DNA of 64,000 nt from Corticium candelabrum (taxonomy: Eukaryota > Porifera > Homoscleromorpha > Homosclerophorida > Plakinidae). The translations under genes were made by a program, and so were the position numbers. The number at the start of each line of letters is the position of its first letter. Within the stretch, counting starts at the first letter, position 1. Under the pieces are notes generated by a model that saw only the letters and a list, made by a program, of their open reading frames with translations, had not been told where the DNA came from and searched no databases. The stretch spans positions 1,124,521 to 1,188,520 of the forward strand of contig NC_085087.1 in assembly GCF_963422355.1 (NCBI RefSeq), in the 5' to 3' direction. Below, one piece after another: positions 10,106 to 24,700 of this stretch.

Positions 10106-11216
10106 TTGTCTCACTCGTCGCTTTCAGATGAAGCGTGGTGTCAAGCATCCCTGCCAATCACTCTGAGAGGTCTGGAATTACGTGAAGCACAAAGTGTCTC
10201 TCCTCTTTCATTTATTGGTAGTTGTAATTCTAGCCGAGATCTAGTCAAACGCCTCCTTTCTACTTCTGCTACTAAAGAATCTTCGGTAGTTCTTTTGGAT
10301 TGCGAGACGTTCCAAAGCAGCCTTTCTTCAGGAAGTTGGGAGTCTTACATCAGACACTAATATTGACTCGGTATCTCAACGTTCATTGCAAAAGCAAGTG
10401 GATACACGGAAGTTTGATTCATTGAAACAGTCTTCAACCATTCGTGACCAAGCTAGACTAAACACAATATCTGAACCACATGCAGGGGCATGGCTCACAG
10501 CCATACCCAACCCACATCTCGGGCTTGCTATGTCCAGGCATGAGTTCACTGTTGCTCTACGACTTCGGCTGGGTATTCCTCTTTTTCCGTCTCATCCAAA
10601 CGCTGTACGCTGCCCATGTGGTCAATTGATTGACAAATTTGGTGATCATCTTCTCGGCTGTCGTAAGAACTCGTTGAGATCAAAACGACACGATGCTTTA
10701 AGGAACGCCATCTATAATGCACCGTCGATAGATGACAAAGGGACTTTACTAGAACAGAGATTTTCGTCACAGAATAACAATCGCCCTGGTGACGTTTGTT
10801 ATTCTGTGACGTTTGGACGTCCTGCCTATTTTGACCTTACCATTCGTAAGACAGTCCAATTGAAATTTGTTGCCAACAGTGCAAATTCTGCCGCTTCAGC
10901 TGCAGCAGCAGGTGGACTTGAAAAAGATCTCAAGTACGAAGAAGCAGTCGCTGACAGTGGTGCATTGTTCTTCCCACTAGCAGTGGAAACGTATGGTTGT
11001 TGGACTCCTGCTAGTCTGGATACTATTAAAACTATTGCGTCTAAAGTAGTGACTGCGACTAGTATTCCTTTTACACAAGCGTATTCTAATTTAATGCAAC
11101 AACTATCTGTTAATTTGTGGAAATTTAATGCTCGCATGATATAAAGTAGATTAATGTTAGATGCTGATGTAATTGCTTGGGATTTGCCGGTTTTGTCTGT
11201 TAGTAGTTTGTCATAA
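10106..11216 (+). mobile_element. Non-LTR retrotransposon part B: connector and restriction-like endonuclease
   Basis: The part begins with a second version of the connector (ASLPITLRGLELREA), has a frameshift near 10320-10360, and continues as a 252-codon frame (10386-11144). Visible blocks are a zinc knuckle CPCG...DKFGDHLLGC, KRHDAL, RPGDV and YFDLTIRK, the order seen in restriction-like (PD-(D/E)XK) endonucleases of R2/Utopia-type LINEs. FFPLAVETYGCWTPASLDT and LSVNLWKFNARMI close the domain. A TAA at 11142-11144 is a nonsense change: the frame continues as SRLMLDADV...LSVSSLS to TAA 11214-11216, matching the copy at 63003-63344. Pairing with the R2/Utopia group is by motif order only. 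Confidence 0.8.
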
Positions 11217-11227
11217 AATATAATATT

Positions 11228-11459
<232 letters not shown>

Positions 11460-11667
11460 CTACTTACAACCCTCAATTGTACAAAATTGGTTGAAGAGTT
11501 AACAGCCAAGAAAGCGAGAAAGGTGGCTGGCATGGTAACTCGAGCTCCGAAGACTGTCTAAAACCTACATTGGACACTTTTAAACAAAATTATTGCTTGT
11601 CTATCTACATTTCAATCGTCGTAATCAAGTCTAAAATTCAGTTCATACACTCTGTACAACAACGAAC

Positions 11668-12006
11668 TACTGTATAAAGGAAATATTGGAGGAAATTTTA
11701 TTTTGGCGAATTGATGGATTTTTCAACGACGGCCAATATATAATTCGCCATTAATTTGGCGTCCGGGATATGTTGAAGTCATCAAGCACGTGGATCAGCA
11801 AGATGTCTGTTGTGCCTACGCATTGGAGACCATGCAGTAATTACTTAGGGAAATGTGAACCACGAACACCGCTGTCAATCACAAACACATCAAGACCACA
11901 CATGTGGTAAGACATCTAGCAGCTAGCAAACAAAATATGCTTTGTCCGTCAATTTGTTAGCAAACCGCCAAAGTAAATTCCCGCCAATGTTTCATCTTAT
12001 ACGGTA
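11668..12006 (-). mobile_element. TIR MITE, family TACCGTATAAG, deleted copy
   Basis: The ends read TACTGTATAAAGGAAATATT and, as reverse complement of the right side, TACCGTATAAGATGAAACAT, continuing into GGCGGGAATTTACTTTGGCGG. The same ends bound elements at 19153-19645 and 60472-60961. Internal sequence (gatatgttgaagtcatcaag) matches those copies in reverse orientation. At 339 bp it is shorter than the other two (about 490 bp). TA flanks suit a TA target duplication. Confidence 0.75.
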
Positions 12007-12277
12007 TTTCTCGCCCGTCGTGGCCGTAGGGTGTGAGGCTGTCGCCGTCTTCCGAAGTTCTCTCAAAATGACGGGAATTCTTGCCAATCAAACCCGCCTC
12101 CAGTTGCGCGCAAATTTCAATGGAATGACGCGTTGGATCTCCACCATATCTAAACTGCCCATTCCTGACATCGGACGGTGAGCACGGAGCGTGTCCTCTA
12201 GTGCTAGCGACGTCGAAAAAGGCAATATACTTTTCGTATCCGGGTCCTAGACATTGGACTGCATTTGCGACAACCAT
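12007..12277 (-). pseudogene. Degenerate coding repeat, copy P1
   Basis: The minus-strand translation contains KYIAFFDVASTRG, SDVRNGQFRYGGDP and AQLEAGLIGKNS. It is related to the minus frame at 58985-59296 (KYLFFFDVAHNKRH, DIRNGQFNLVEIQLA) and, through CNWR/QLEVSSIGKK-type sequence, to 58333-58620. Three divergent copies preserving amino acids suggest descent from one protein-coding element. The domain is not recognised. Confidence 0.45.
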
Positions 12278-12741
12278 GAATCCAAATCTCGTGAAGATGC
12301 ACTTCGTACAGCGTGAAACAGGTCGATCAGACTAACGAGTTCAAAATAACGACCGGTGCACACCGTAAACATCGATAACGGAAAGCAAACAGTGCGCTAT
12401 AAAGCAAGCACGCGTGTCAAGCTATACGAACTGCTGAGCTCTAAGAACGGGACACTCGGTTACATTTTCATTGATTTCAACGGGACCAATCAGCCCGGGT
12501 GAAGAACGGGATCTCATCAGACCCTACCCAACGACTACGCGGGAATAATGCTGAGAGAGTTAATTAAAAGGTCTAACAAATGACTATTACAAATATAGTG
12601 AAACTTAGTTTGCTGCATACAGACTTGTGAAAACACGGGCAAGACTCAGACAAAGTACTAATTAACTAACAATAGCTAGCATAAACCCTTACAGTGAAAC
12701 AGTAGAAGCAAGACACATCTACTTTAAAAATTCTGTCACAA
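12278..12741. other. Intergenic DNA between P1 repeat and KIF11 3' end
   Basis: No gene recognised. The KIF11 3' UTR should begin just below 12742 on the minus strand; no clear AATAAA was seen close by. Confidence 0.4.
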
Positions 12742-15700
12742 TCATTTCTTGCAGTTCATAGCAACCGTGAGGGGTACTTTTATTTTCTGCTTGTATTGCA
12801 ACTTTGTCAGTTCTGCAGGAGACTGCTCATTCTCTTTCTGCAAAAAAAGAATACGTACATTAAGAACACAAATCATACTGTAAACATGTTTCATTTCATT
12901 TCTGCTGCTTATTGCTACTGAATGCTACACATTTGATTACCTCAAAAGACCAATCATCACTTGCTGATAACATTGGTTGTTTCACTTTATCTAGAATCTG
13001 ACAAGCATAGTTGAAATTGTCACAATTAGATGCCATCTACATACATAACCTCAATAAACAAGCAACCAGTCCAATAAAAGATAGCTATTGTTACCTCAAT
13101 ATCACTTTCCATGTCATCACTTTCAAGATCTTCTAAAAGTTGCTCATTGATAGTGAATTTCTGCAGTAGCTTATCATGAGATTCAGTTAGTGTAAGATGA
13201 CTAGGATAATGAAAAAATTTTCTCCTTGGAGTCTTCCCTGACAACAAATGAGTGAACTGTCAATATCCATGGCAAATAGTATAATTGCAAAGTAAAAATA
13301 TAATGAACAAGATAAACAGCTCTTAGTGCATCAACTGATAAAATCCATGTCGTTCTCACCATACAGAACTGGCACAAAGTGGTGACTATTGTTCATCTCA
13401 TTTATCAAAAATTAGATATGTGAGTTCAAAGTAAAATAACCCTAAACCCAACCAGAATGTCTGTTTGTACGTATGGATGGAATGATTCTAGCAAAGTAAA
13501 TTTCTATTCTAATTACGTTAATCCAAATAATGTGTCCAAGAAAATCATTTAGCTGTTCAAACTAATGAATTTGCTTGGATTGGCAAAAATGCCAAGCATT
13601 GCAGCCATTCAACAAGCTCCTATGTGCAGGTGCTATATGAGTTCTAGGGTTCTAGCCAGGTTTACGGCATCAGCGTGCAAATGATTTGTACCCGCTGTAT
13701 GAACAATCAGGGCTGGCAAACCCACGTGACATGATACAATGTACATTAAATATGTTAAATTATTATTGTATATCTATACTGTGGCCTATGGCTGCCATTG
13801 CTGCTACAACAAGTGGGGAGTTATGGTAAGATGTAAATATAATAGCTAGCGTTCATGGGTTATGATATCAGAGTGGCATCACTCGAGAAATTGCTGAACG
13901 TCTTAACACGTCTTTGACCTACCGTTTAGATGCCAGATAACATGGCAACAGCGAGACACTACACGACCGCTTGTCTACAGTGAGCGTGACTTAACGCTTT
14001 GTTCACGACTTACCTGGTGCTCAAAGCATTTTATGTGTAGAACATACATGAGTTAGCCTGAACCTGCTCAATTCCAAATCATTTATTCAGCAGATACGTC
14101 ACAACTACTAATTAATTATAATTAATAATCTCTGTTGGCATAGAATAACTTGGCTGGTTTTAAGATGATCTTTTAAAAAAAAGAATTAGTTGTTTGCATA
14201 TCAATGTTTTGTAAGGAACAAGTATGTTTATATACCGTAGACTGGAAAATTTTGGCGACAGTTTTAATTTGGTGATTGGCAAGTAAGTAGTCAAAATTAG
14301 AATTTGTCAAATTTGTCAGATGTTTTGTTGCTCATGCGCATATCCGTTGCTGAAAAATTGGCACTGCACAGGTACTTTAAGAAATAGAATGTCCTTTGCT
14401 TCTGACGCCCTCAATGTGTGAACCATCTTCCTTGTCCCAAATGGGAAGTAGAACCAGCCATGGCGTAAGTTGCGTTCAGTCACAGAGCTCCGGATCCTCT
14501 GACAAGTCACGTGCACATGTGAACTACGAGTACACACCAGAGATAAAGAGCCAGAATCGAGAGGCACGCTGCAGAAAACGGGCCCACCAGAGCTGCATTT
14601 TGCCAAATTAATATTAACCAACATTTAAAGACATTTTGGACCATTTCACCAAATATTAACAGCGCCAAAATTTCCAGGTCTATGGTAGAAATGCCACACA
14701 TCGTCAATCAATTATGATGATTCCCATTTAGTCATCAGGCTTTGTAATAAGATCTGTTAGATAAAGCACACAACACCGAAACAATACTCCCCTAGCACAG
14801 TAAATAGCACACCTGCTGAGGCCATAATTAGCACTTCCTGTGTAAGTGTAAAAGGTCAAAGTGAACAGTAAGTAGTGCAAACTGTGTTTCCTATCTTTGC
14901 TGCAGTGTGAACACAGCCACTGATTCCACCTGGAATGTTTGTTCAAATCCAAAGCGTGGCGGGCATCTGAGTTTGAAGATCCAGTAAAGCGTAGCGGCCC
15001 GCCACACCTTAGTATGCCTGGCTAGAACCCTGAAACTGTCTGTTATGTAGTCCGGCTGTTCAACACTCGCTCATACCATCCCACTACTACTGCCATATAC
15101 AAAAATTGCAACAAAATGGTCAATGAAGCTCACAGATATTTGGTGTAGTAGCAATGCCAAATGCAACCTGCTGCACTAAACTACTAGCATGATAGTCTAT
15201 ACATATAACTGACAAAACTCTTGTCCTGTTCATTATGAATTTTGATAGCCCACCAAAGACCATTTAAACACCTTTACCCCACTGGAATGCGGTGGGATAA
15301 TGATGGCAGCAGAACAAACCTATACAAAGCAATTCCCCAAACCATTTCTCGCTGAAAGGATGTAAGCGGAAAGGCTCTGGCTACGCAAGACTAGCTGCAG
15401 ACAGTAAATTCTGTTGTTTACTTCCAACAAGATCTGGCAATTGCAAACATGAATTACACTGTTCTGGCAAAAACTCTTTCACAAACATTTTATGGATCTG
15501 ATTGGCTGCTCAGTCATTGTTTCTGGTTGCCATGTACAACATTAAAAATACTGATCGATTATTGGGCCCTACACAGGAGGCATGCCACATTCTTGCAGTG
15601 TGACAGACAAAGTCAGCCAGCCAGCCAGCCACCCACAGTCACAAGATTCATTCAAAATAAAGTCCAATGATGGGGATAACATTTTGCTTGACATCGAACA

Positions 15701-18700
15701 TATGGCCCATCAAAACAGACATTGATCAGACACCAGCAACCTCAGACCGAACATAAAACAACTCTTATTGATTAATTAATTAATAACCAGCAATACAAGT
15801 CCTGAAATTGTCTGGGGCCACAAATATGCAATAAAAGAGTGGTTGCACAAGAGACAGCACAGCACACACTGACACAGCATTTGAAAGGTGAATTAGCTCT
15901 ACCCTAAAAGCCTTTGACTTAGTGTAATTAATGTAAAGTAGAGACTAACTGAATGCTAAAAACCTAGTAATAAAACCAGGAAGAAAACACTGTCAATCTA
16001 AGACTGCTTCAGTGCAAGTCAAGCACTGAAGCAGTGCCTACCTATGAGCCACTTCCATTCATCTAAAAACCAGTCGTCCCAATCATTCAAGCTTAGTCTC
16101 TCATCATCATTCTCCCCGTCCTTAAATTTGCCCTTCTCTTCTCTTCTTCCAAAGGTTCTCTTTTTGCGGTTTGGTTGGAACGTCTCTTCTTTCTTGGTTG
16201 CTGCTTTCCCGTCATAATGTGCAACAGTCCAACCACCACAATTCTACTGCAAGATCTGAAGAAAAGTGCAAAAAATCAGCGGAACCCTCTGCATTTATTT
16301 CCAGGAGGTCTGATAGTGTGGACTGGTTGATATGTGTTCTCTTATCTGTCTTGATCAATTTCAATTGTGAAAACGGACGCTCTACTTTTGCTGTTGTGAA
16401 AGGTAGGCTGAAAAGCAACTGTGAGACAAGGAGTACACTCTGCCACCTTTGGGCATCAGGTGCTGACTACATTGTACCAAACTCTCTTACAGCTCTGTCT
16501 TCCCACATCTAGATAAATTTGTGCATACTGCACCACCTCCTCCATACCTTCATCAATTAATGACAAATCTGTCCCTTTGATTCCAAACGACTTGGAAATA
16601 TTCAACAATTTTGCAAGTGCTACATTGATGCTTGTGGTGATCTTGGTCATTGTCACTGGTATTGTCGTCAGTCACTTCTGTCGTGAATTTGCCAAGTTTC
16701 AGTGTCAGAGAACATAAGTACTGAATGAGGAAAGTCTATGTATGACCACTCTAATCTGTCACGTATTGCAGAATTAAGTATTTTCAGGACCTCAAGAGCC
16801 TGCTTCATACATGACCGGGCAATGGTGTCAGGAAATTTTTTCAACTCCATGCCTTGGCAGATCTTTAGACCTTCTCAGTGATTTGTATCTTATCTTTTGG
16901 CTAATTGCCTTGGTGATTGGCCACTACAATGGATCTGTTGACTTAGCTTCAGCCAAAACAAATGTGCCTTAAGCAACATCCTGACCACCTTGGCAACATC
17001 CACATGGTCTTCTTGCAACGTTCAAAAATCAAAATCAACGTTCAAAAATCAAACTAGTCTATTTAATCCACCTTACAACCATTCTCATCACATGCTAATG
17101 CACTGTTGTCCAGTCTAACCTCAGAAATTCCACAATAAGTTAGTAAATAGGGCAAACACTATACTCTTAGAAGCACATAAGTAACTAAACCAGTATTAAA
17201 GCAATAAAATTAAGTAAATATGCATGAATATTCTTGTTATTTAAAATTTTCACCTGTTGGGAGCACAGTTTCCATTTGCTCATCAAGTTGTTCTACTACA
17301 CTGTTGCCAATAAAGTCCACAGTTTTCTGAACTTCGTCTCTTGTGGCATCTAGCTTGGTTTGGCATTCTGTCAATTTTTTATTCCAACCATCACCTTGAA
17401 TTGTCATGTCTGATTCAAAACCCTTCAGTGAATCGTGAAGGTGCGCACATAGTGACTCTGAATGAAATTGAAGTTCCTGCCAAGTAACATAAAACATTCG
17501 CAAAATGGACAACTACTGTGAACTCCTAAAAATTATCTAAAACTTACGTGAGTTGCAGCTGTTCTTTGGTTCATAAACTCTGATAGTGTCATCTCCTGGT
17601 CTTTGTTTGACTCAGTCACATGAGTGGCACATTCAGCAGCACACTACAAAAATATATTAATTTATAAAGGTGTGAGAAAGGGGTTGAACACATTGACTAA
17701 CAGATGAAACTGAAGACATCCGATAGCTATTCGATACCTCTTGAAAGCATGCAAAGACATCATCACATTGACTGGCACATTAATTAATATACATGTAGGC
17801 AATAACAATGAGCGTTTGTGCTGCATCAAATTGGCTGTCCGTTGGTCCGGCCGTCCCTTGGTCCTGCCATCCACATCAATATTACTGTAACCCTAGTGCA
17901 TGCTTGCATCGGGTTAAATATAGCTTTCAGAATAAATACACTCCTGGTAGCAGAAGGTACAATACACACAAATCATACACAAAGCTAAGAGCAGGAATAT
18001 ACTGTTATGTTTGTAAGACACCAACAGCAGCCAAACGTCTGGAATCTCTCAACTTCCTCAACTCATGTTAATGAACTAACACAGACTAAATAAACTATGG
18101 GCACATTTGACTTGCAGTTCGGGAACTGTTAAAAGTCGCATTCAATTTAGTTCTGAACTGTTCAAACTGATTCTGAAAGTTCAGGCCAAGGAGCCGGAAC
18201 TGCTAGAACTGACAGTCAAAACTGAGACACCTCTTTCTGCAAAAGTCCCAGAAGAGTGATGGTACACTATTTGCAGACAGCAATAATGATAGTTTCGTGC
18301 GCTTTATCACTCCGTTTCAAAATGATTGGAATGTCAACAAGAGGTGCTGTTAGGTGAAGTTGCTCTGGTAGTCAATGTATCAGTAGCTGATGAAACCGTA
18401 GTAGGCTTTGACATTGCTTCGGTTAGCAGTTCTGGTTCACAAAGCAGATTTCTTGTCCAATTTAATTCTGGTTCTGTCAGTTCCAACAATTGCGATATAC
18501 CCTCAGTTGAGTTCTAGAACTGCAAATTGAACGTGCCCTAAACTACAGGAATGGTTCTATTACCTGTTGGATTCTCTTAAGTTCAACATCAATGCGCTCA
18601 GAACTAGCAGTAAGTTTATCTTTAGTTTCTTCATACATTGTTGACATCTAAATACAACAACAAAAACAGTAAAAATCACTCTAATCAACATTGTGTTCTC

Positions 18701-21700
18701 TCCAAGTACCATACAATCGTTATTCTGCAATCATGATATTTCTGCGAATTCTACGAAGAAATCACAGAGCGCACAACTAAAATCTGCCAATATTTAGGCT
18801 TATCCCCGGAGTCACTGTTCCAACACATGTAAATGTGTGTAACAATAACTGTCTTCCTAGTTGGAATGCAAAAATTTAATTCACAGTAATTAAAATTTTA
18901 CCTAAATTCTCAAATTGCAGTAATTTAAAACCGCAGATATAACCAATTCTGTAAAGCTTACACAGATTAGGTGTTATGCGCAAAGAAACTCTTCAAACTA
19001 AAATGAAACCAACAAAAATGCAATCAGAATAAAAAAGGAAAATGGTATTTTCAGCTGTAATTGCAACAAAGTTCCAAGTTTTGTTTGTTCAACAGCTGTG
19101 TCACAACCGCAATGTTCATGGGAGCTGGTATCACTAACTTTACGCAACTAAATACCGCATAAGATAAAACATTGGCAGAATTTTAGTTTGGTGGTTTGCT
19201 AAGAAATCGAAGAAAAAAAGCATATTGCCAGATTAATTTGGTGGTTGGACATCATTGTTAGATATTGCTATTACTAGATGTACGATATTGATTCCCTACC
19301 CACTAGTTCCAAGTGCTCTCGTCATAGAGGAGTTTAAGATTGACAGCATGCATTCGAGGCCATCGCATTTCCACAGCATAACAATAGCTTCACAGCCTTG
19401 TTCTCATGTTTAAACCTCCATGCTAGACAGGGTATACGTACAACAGACGGCAAGCAAGGGATACCATCATGTGGCCTCATCCGCGTGACGTACTGCCACA
19501 TCGCCATTAGATGCCTGAGCCACGTGGGTGATGACATCAACATATCCCAGTGACCAAATTAATGACGGATTTTATATTGGTGCTCACTGAAAATTCTGCC
19601 AATCTGCCAAATAAATTCCCTGCCAATACTTCATCTTATACAGTAGAACGTAGTGTAATTCCACAACAGCTAAAGTCCATTTAAAGAATATATAGAACCT
19701 ATGGCTAAATTTTCCAGAACTCAAGAAGTACAGCACTTATATACAGTAGTCGATTAGCATATCATTTGACAGGAAGTGATTAGATGGAGGCAAATCTCTG
19801 ATCAGAGCTACTCCATCCATCCTGCTTACTCTGATAGTTATGCTTCTTGCAAGTGGCACACACTAGCTTTGCCTAAGTAGTTGCAACAACAATACCATTA
19901 AAAACAAGGCTCATGTATTTTATAGTCATTGCTATGATTCTTTCATCTCTTAAAATCTTTTTGCTATCTAAAGCGTTTCTTGCACTTACTAAAATCACCT
20001 TTTTACCATTAGTTCTGCAAGGCCATTTGATAGTCCATAATCGAATTAAAACATGGAACAAATACTGACATAAATGGTCGGCAGTGCTTGAAAACGTCAT
20101 TGCTGTTTAAAATTAGCTGCTAGTATTGTAGCACTCGTCACTGTTAGTGCTTGCAGCAGACACAGTTCTCAGACACAGCAGTAGAACAACTCTATCTTAA
20201 TACTATAACATTTAGCTCTACTCAAGGCAGACTAAATAATCTAGCAAGTGTACTGGTATATATAGACAACAGTCATGATGTCTTACTAACGTGCTTTAAC
20301 GCAGTGCTAACGTAACCATACAGTACTTTTCCTAACCCCTTCAAACATGCGTCGTCAACTGTTGCGCATATTCTGCCCCTAAAGAGGCGTGGCCAAAGTA
20401 GGTGATGTGTTAGTAATGATTTCAACAGTAAATGTAATTTTAATGTATGCATAATAATATCAACCAAACAATTAACTTGTAGACAGGTTTCATTAAGCAA
20501 TATTCAAAATAAGGTCTATACTAGTAATAACAGTTTGTGACTGTCCAAGTAAGTAAATACTTTCTACTATAATCTATATCAAACAAGAAGTGGGTAAGAT
20601 TTACGAAAAGTTTTAGTTTATTGACCAATCTTGGTCAAACAAACTTTTAACTGCTAACAGTCTGCAATTATGTTTATCATGTTATGTGGCAGTGAGTGCC
20701 TATAACAATTCGCAACCAGGGAGCTGTCCAAGTAACCTTCTATATAGCTTTCTGCTCTTCCCACTTGCAAAATGCAGGCTCAAAATTAAACTGATAAATA
20801 GGTGGCCTACTTCTTCTAGTGAGATGGGCATTAAGCTGTCAATTTTCTCTTCAGACAAACGGTTCTGTAGTTTTGTCATAACGTGATTCTGACAAGAGAA
20901 TCTTCTTTCACAGCCAACATTTCTTACTGGTATGACCAGTCCTGCAGCCAGAAGAAGTACATGCACTCCATCTGTTTTGTGTGCCCATTACTGTATGATT
21001 ATCTAGCTATCTCATGCAGATATGCGGAAACAAAGTGCTTGGAAGTTTGAAGTTGAAGGGAAAGCAGCCTACACATTCACGTGTGCCAGCTCGTGCTACT
21101 TAAAAGTTCACTCGTTGCACAGACTCAAAAAATTAACACGCTACACTCCGTATGTCAACAGTTACTTAAGCAAGTGATATACGCAAAGTCAGTTCAGCAG
21201 TACGTAAAGAGAACACGCCTGCTAGTAACCTACAGACTACAGCCTATTCCCCATAAGGAAGTGAGTTATGAGATAGAGGTCACACCAGCAGGTAGTGTGC
21301 TCAATAGAGCTGCTCAGGTTGCACCATTTAACCTACAATTAGTAAATGGTTCCAGTTGCTGGTGGGTGTACGTCTTACAAGATAATTGGATAATAACCAT
21401 AGCTCCACCCCTGGCTACTCCTACCTTTGTAGTCTCGCGTAGCCAAACCCCTTTCCACCGAATCATACTTCCGTGCGAAATGGGGTCTGGTGAACAGCCT
21501 TTGATGTCGCTGTGTGCCGCGTAGCCAGAAATCGGCTATCTAAAGACTGGATTTGGTTTCTTAAATGCTTCACTAAAGACCAAACTGGTATGCGTGCAGT
21601 GCAATCCTATCTCAATAGCTTCTCTTGTTTTGTAGAGAACAACTCGAAGACTACAGCTCAAGTCATTGCTGTTTGTAAAATCTGCATTGTACAGCAGCAA

Positions 21701-24700
21701 TTAAATGCGGTTGCGGGAACGTTGACGTCGGCAGGCTTGATGTCGTACGTCTAGCTTTGTGCACTAGTGTCACAACGGCGACTGAATGCAAACGCACTGA
21801 ATGGATGCAAATGTACTGGATGTTGTTTGCTGTTTCGTCGTCTAAGCGACCGCGGACAGTCCAGAGTGAGCGATATCTGGTCCTGGAATTGAAGGGCTTG
21901 GAGCTGCATGACATCATTAAAACGAGATGAGTCGTCTTTCTGTGTTTGGGTACGACTACAGCTAGAGTAGTTGCTGTTTGTGAAATCTGCATGCCTACAG
22001 CAACAATTAATAAACGCGGCCATGGGAATGATGATGTCGACAGGCTTCCATCGCGCATCTCCTAGGCAATCTGTTATGATCAACGTCGTAGGTAGCGTTG
22101 TGCTCTTGTGTCACATTAACAATGCAACAGTCCTTGTGATTGTAAAATAATAATGTCCTATGTTAGAAATTGTGCCCTATGTGTAAATAATGCCCCATGT
22201 TTCAAAAATATGAAATATAATGCCACTTAGTGCCCCTTGGGGCATTAATTGTGGAAATGCAGTAATCAGAACTGTAAGTACAATGGCATCAGATTGACTT
22301 ATACTATAAATAAAACAAAGCATATACAACACTTTCAGCTTCTCTACATGTTACTGGTTGCCTACAGTCTTTTTGAAAACTTTTGTTTAATTTAAACTGT
22401 GTACAATATCAGTGCTATAGTGCTATGGTCTTATGTTACATTCATAAAACAGAATTGCTACAGCACAACACTGCTAGTTGAAGTGCGTATCATTTCTCCA
22501 CAGTTTGCAAATTGCTGATCCATAGTCACTAAATTGTTGCTGATACTCATTGCAACACTCTTCAAAATTCAAAACACATAAAACCAACACGTCAAATTAT
22601 AAACATTTACTACAAGTACAAAATTCCATTTTATGTAAACAAGCCCTGCAAACATCACAGTGCAATTTTATTGATCAATGTCAAGAACTCATCTGTTGAA
22701 AGGGCTTTCAAAACAGAAAACATAATGTCACACTGTGATATCGGTGACACATCATCACAGAGCCATAATTACATTAAACAGCTACAACAACCCATCAAGT
22801 TTGTCAAATTTGTAATATTTGTATACAACACTCATTCACAGGGTGCATTCACATTCAACCTAGGTTAAGGACAATTATTCGGTAAACACTATGAGAAGTG
22901 CTAATTAGATTTCTTTCAACCTAGGTTGCCTATATCAAGAGTTCACACCAGTGTCTCTGCAAGCAACGAAATAGATACGGGACCAAACTATGCATCCTGG
23001 ATATTTCCACTATGGCTGATTGGTGGGACGACTCTAACCACTACGAGACCCACATTCTTCTAAAATTGTTGAAGAGCAGCCGTCTTTTGCACCATCAGAG
23101 CATCATGCAAAAGCAGGAAACAGTTGTGCAGAATCAGGAGACAAATAAAGAGGCCTGTTTGGTTTTGAAGAGACAAGTGCTCTTGTTGCAATATGGAGCA
23201 ACGAGAAAAGATAACGGCTTCTGAAATCTTCTCACCGGAAGAAACATATCTGGAATAAAACCGCGGAGATAATGAAAGAAAGGAACTTTGATACAACAGG
23301 CGGAAAATGCAAACAGAAGATTTTAAATCTTCAGAAAGAGTTTAGATCTATATGAGATAAAATAAAGAGAAGTGGCGAGGGTAACATCAAAGATGATTTT
23401 CAGTGGTTTGACATATTTCAAGAGATCATGGGGTCAATTCCTACAGTTGATCCAGTTCTGATTAAAGATACATCTATTAACAAATCGCCCAGTAGAAATT
23501 CGTTGCCTGGCACTAGTTCTAGGACATCAAAAGAGTCATTTTTGTCTTCTGAAGGCAGGGACACAACACCAACATCTCCAGTGGCAAGTACTCTGTCTAC
23601 CGAATCATCCATGTCGAATGAAAGATTAGACAGAAAACAAGCATGTTCTCAACATTAACTTCAAGAAAGAAAAAGAAAGTCAAATGTACCGAATCTGAGA
23701 TGTTATTGGTGATCAGCCTAATAGGTCAGGCTGCAACAGACATAAAGGAATTCTTGCAGAAGCAAGATGAACTTACAAGGAGGCAGCTGGAACGTGAAGA
23801 GAAAATGGACACTGTTCAACAAAAAATAATGTTGGCTATAGTTAAAATGTTAGACAAAAATGACAATGATGATATTTAACTGCTAGTGATTGGAGACAAG
23901 TGACATTTTATTGTTCTTTCTTTTCATTCAGTGACATTACCAAAGAGTCAGTTGCTAATGATATACTAGCATTAGCATAAACTAATTCTGCAATAACTAT
24001 TCTTGACACCCACACATCTTGGTGTAGTATCAACTAACTAAAATGTCACTGCTGAAGATACTGAGATAGTGCATTACAAACTGCTTTTGCTTCTGTTGTA
24101 GCATGACTTCTGTCTTGTGATCTTCCTGCACTTGTACGTAAAGTTGCAGCTTCATTTCATCATCAAACATCATGTCATCTATATTGGCTTTGCAATAATT
24201 ATGCAATGTGCAGCATGCACAGATTACAGTGCACACACTTGCCACTGTAGCTTGCTGTTCATGTTTAAGTATTCTCCAAAGCTGCTTCAGAACACCAAAA
24301 AAGCCCTTTCTACAACAACTCTTGCTTTACTGAGACAATAGTTAAATGTCAATTGCTGCTTTCTGGATACAGTTTCATGATCCATGTATAAAGGGAATAA
24401 GCAGGATCCCCTAACAGCAGCACAGAAACATTGACTCCATTTTTTGTTCTTTCTTTTCCTCCAGGAAAAGCGGTTCTCGTAGCTAAAGGCAGCTTAAAGT
24501 ATCCTGCTGTTCGATAATACTCTAGCATCATGAACTTGGCCAGAATACCCAACAAAGATATCAGTAAAGTTAAGAAAACAGTCTATCACAGTTTACAGAA
24601 CAATGGAGTGAAACCCCTTTCTGTTTTAATAGCCATCAGGATCTTCTGTGAAAGCTTGGTATGTGGCTCCCATCAATAGCTCGTCCTACCTGAGGTACAC

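Noticed and set aside
13026..13247. 73-codon minus frame as a stand-alone gene
   Set aside because: It contains a KIF11 tail exon (13237-13095) read on into its intron.
22140..22260. TGCCCC/GGGGCA runs as a possible structured RNA or CRISPR-like repeat
   Set aside because: Irregular spacing and low complexity; no array, and the host is eukaryotic.
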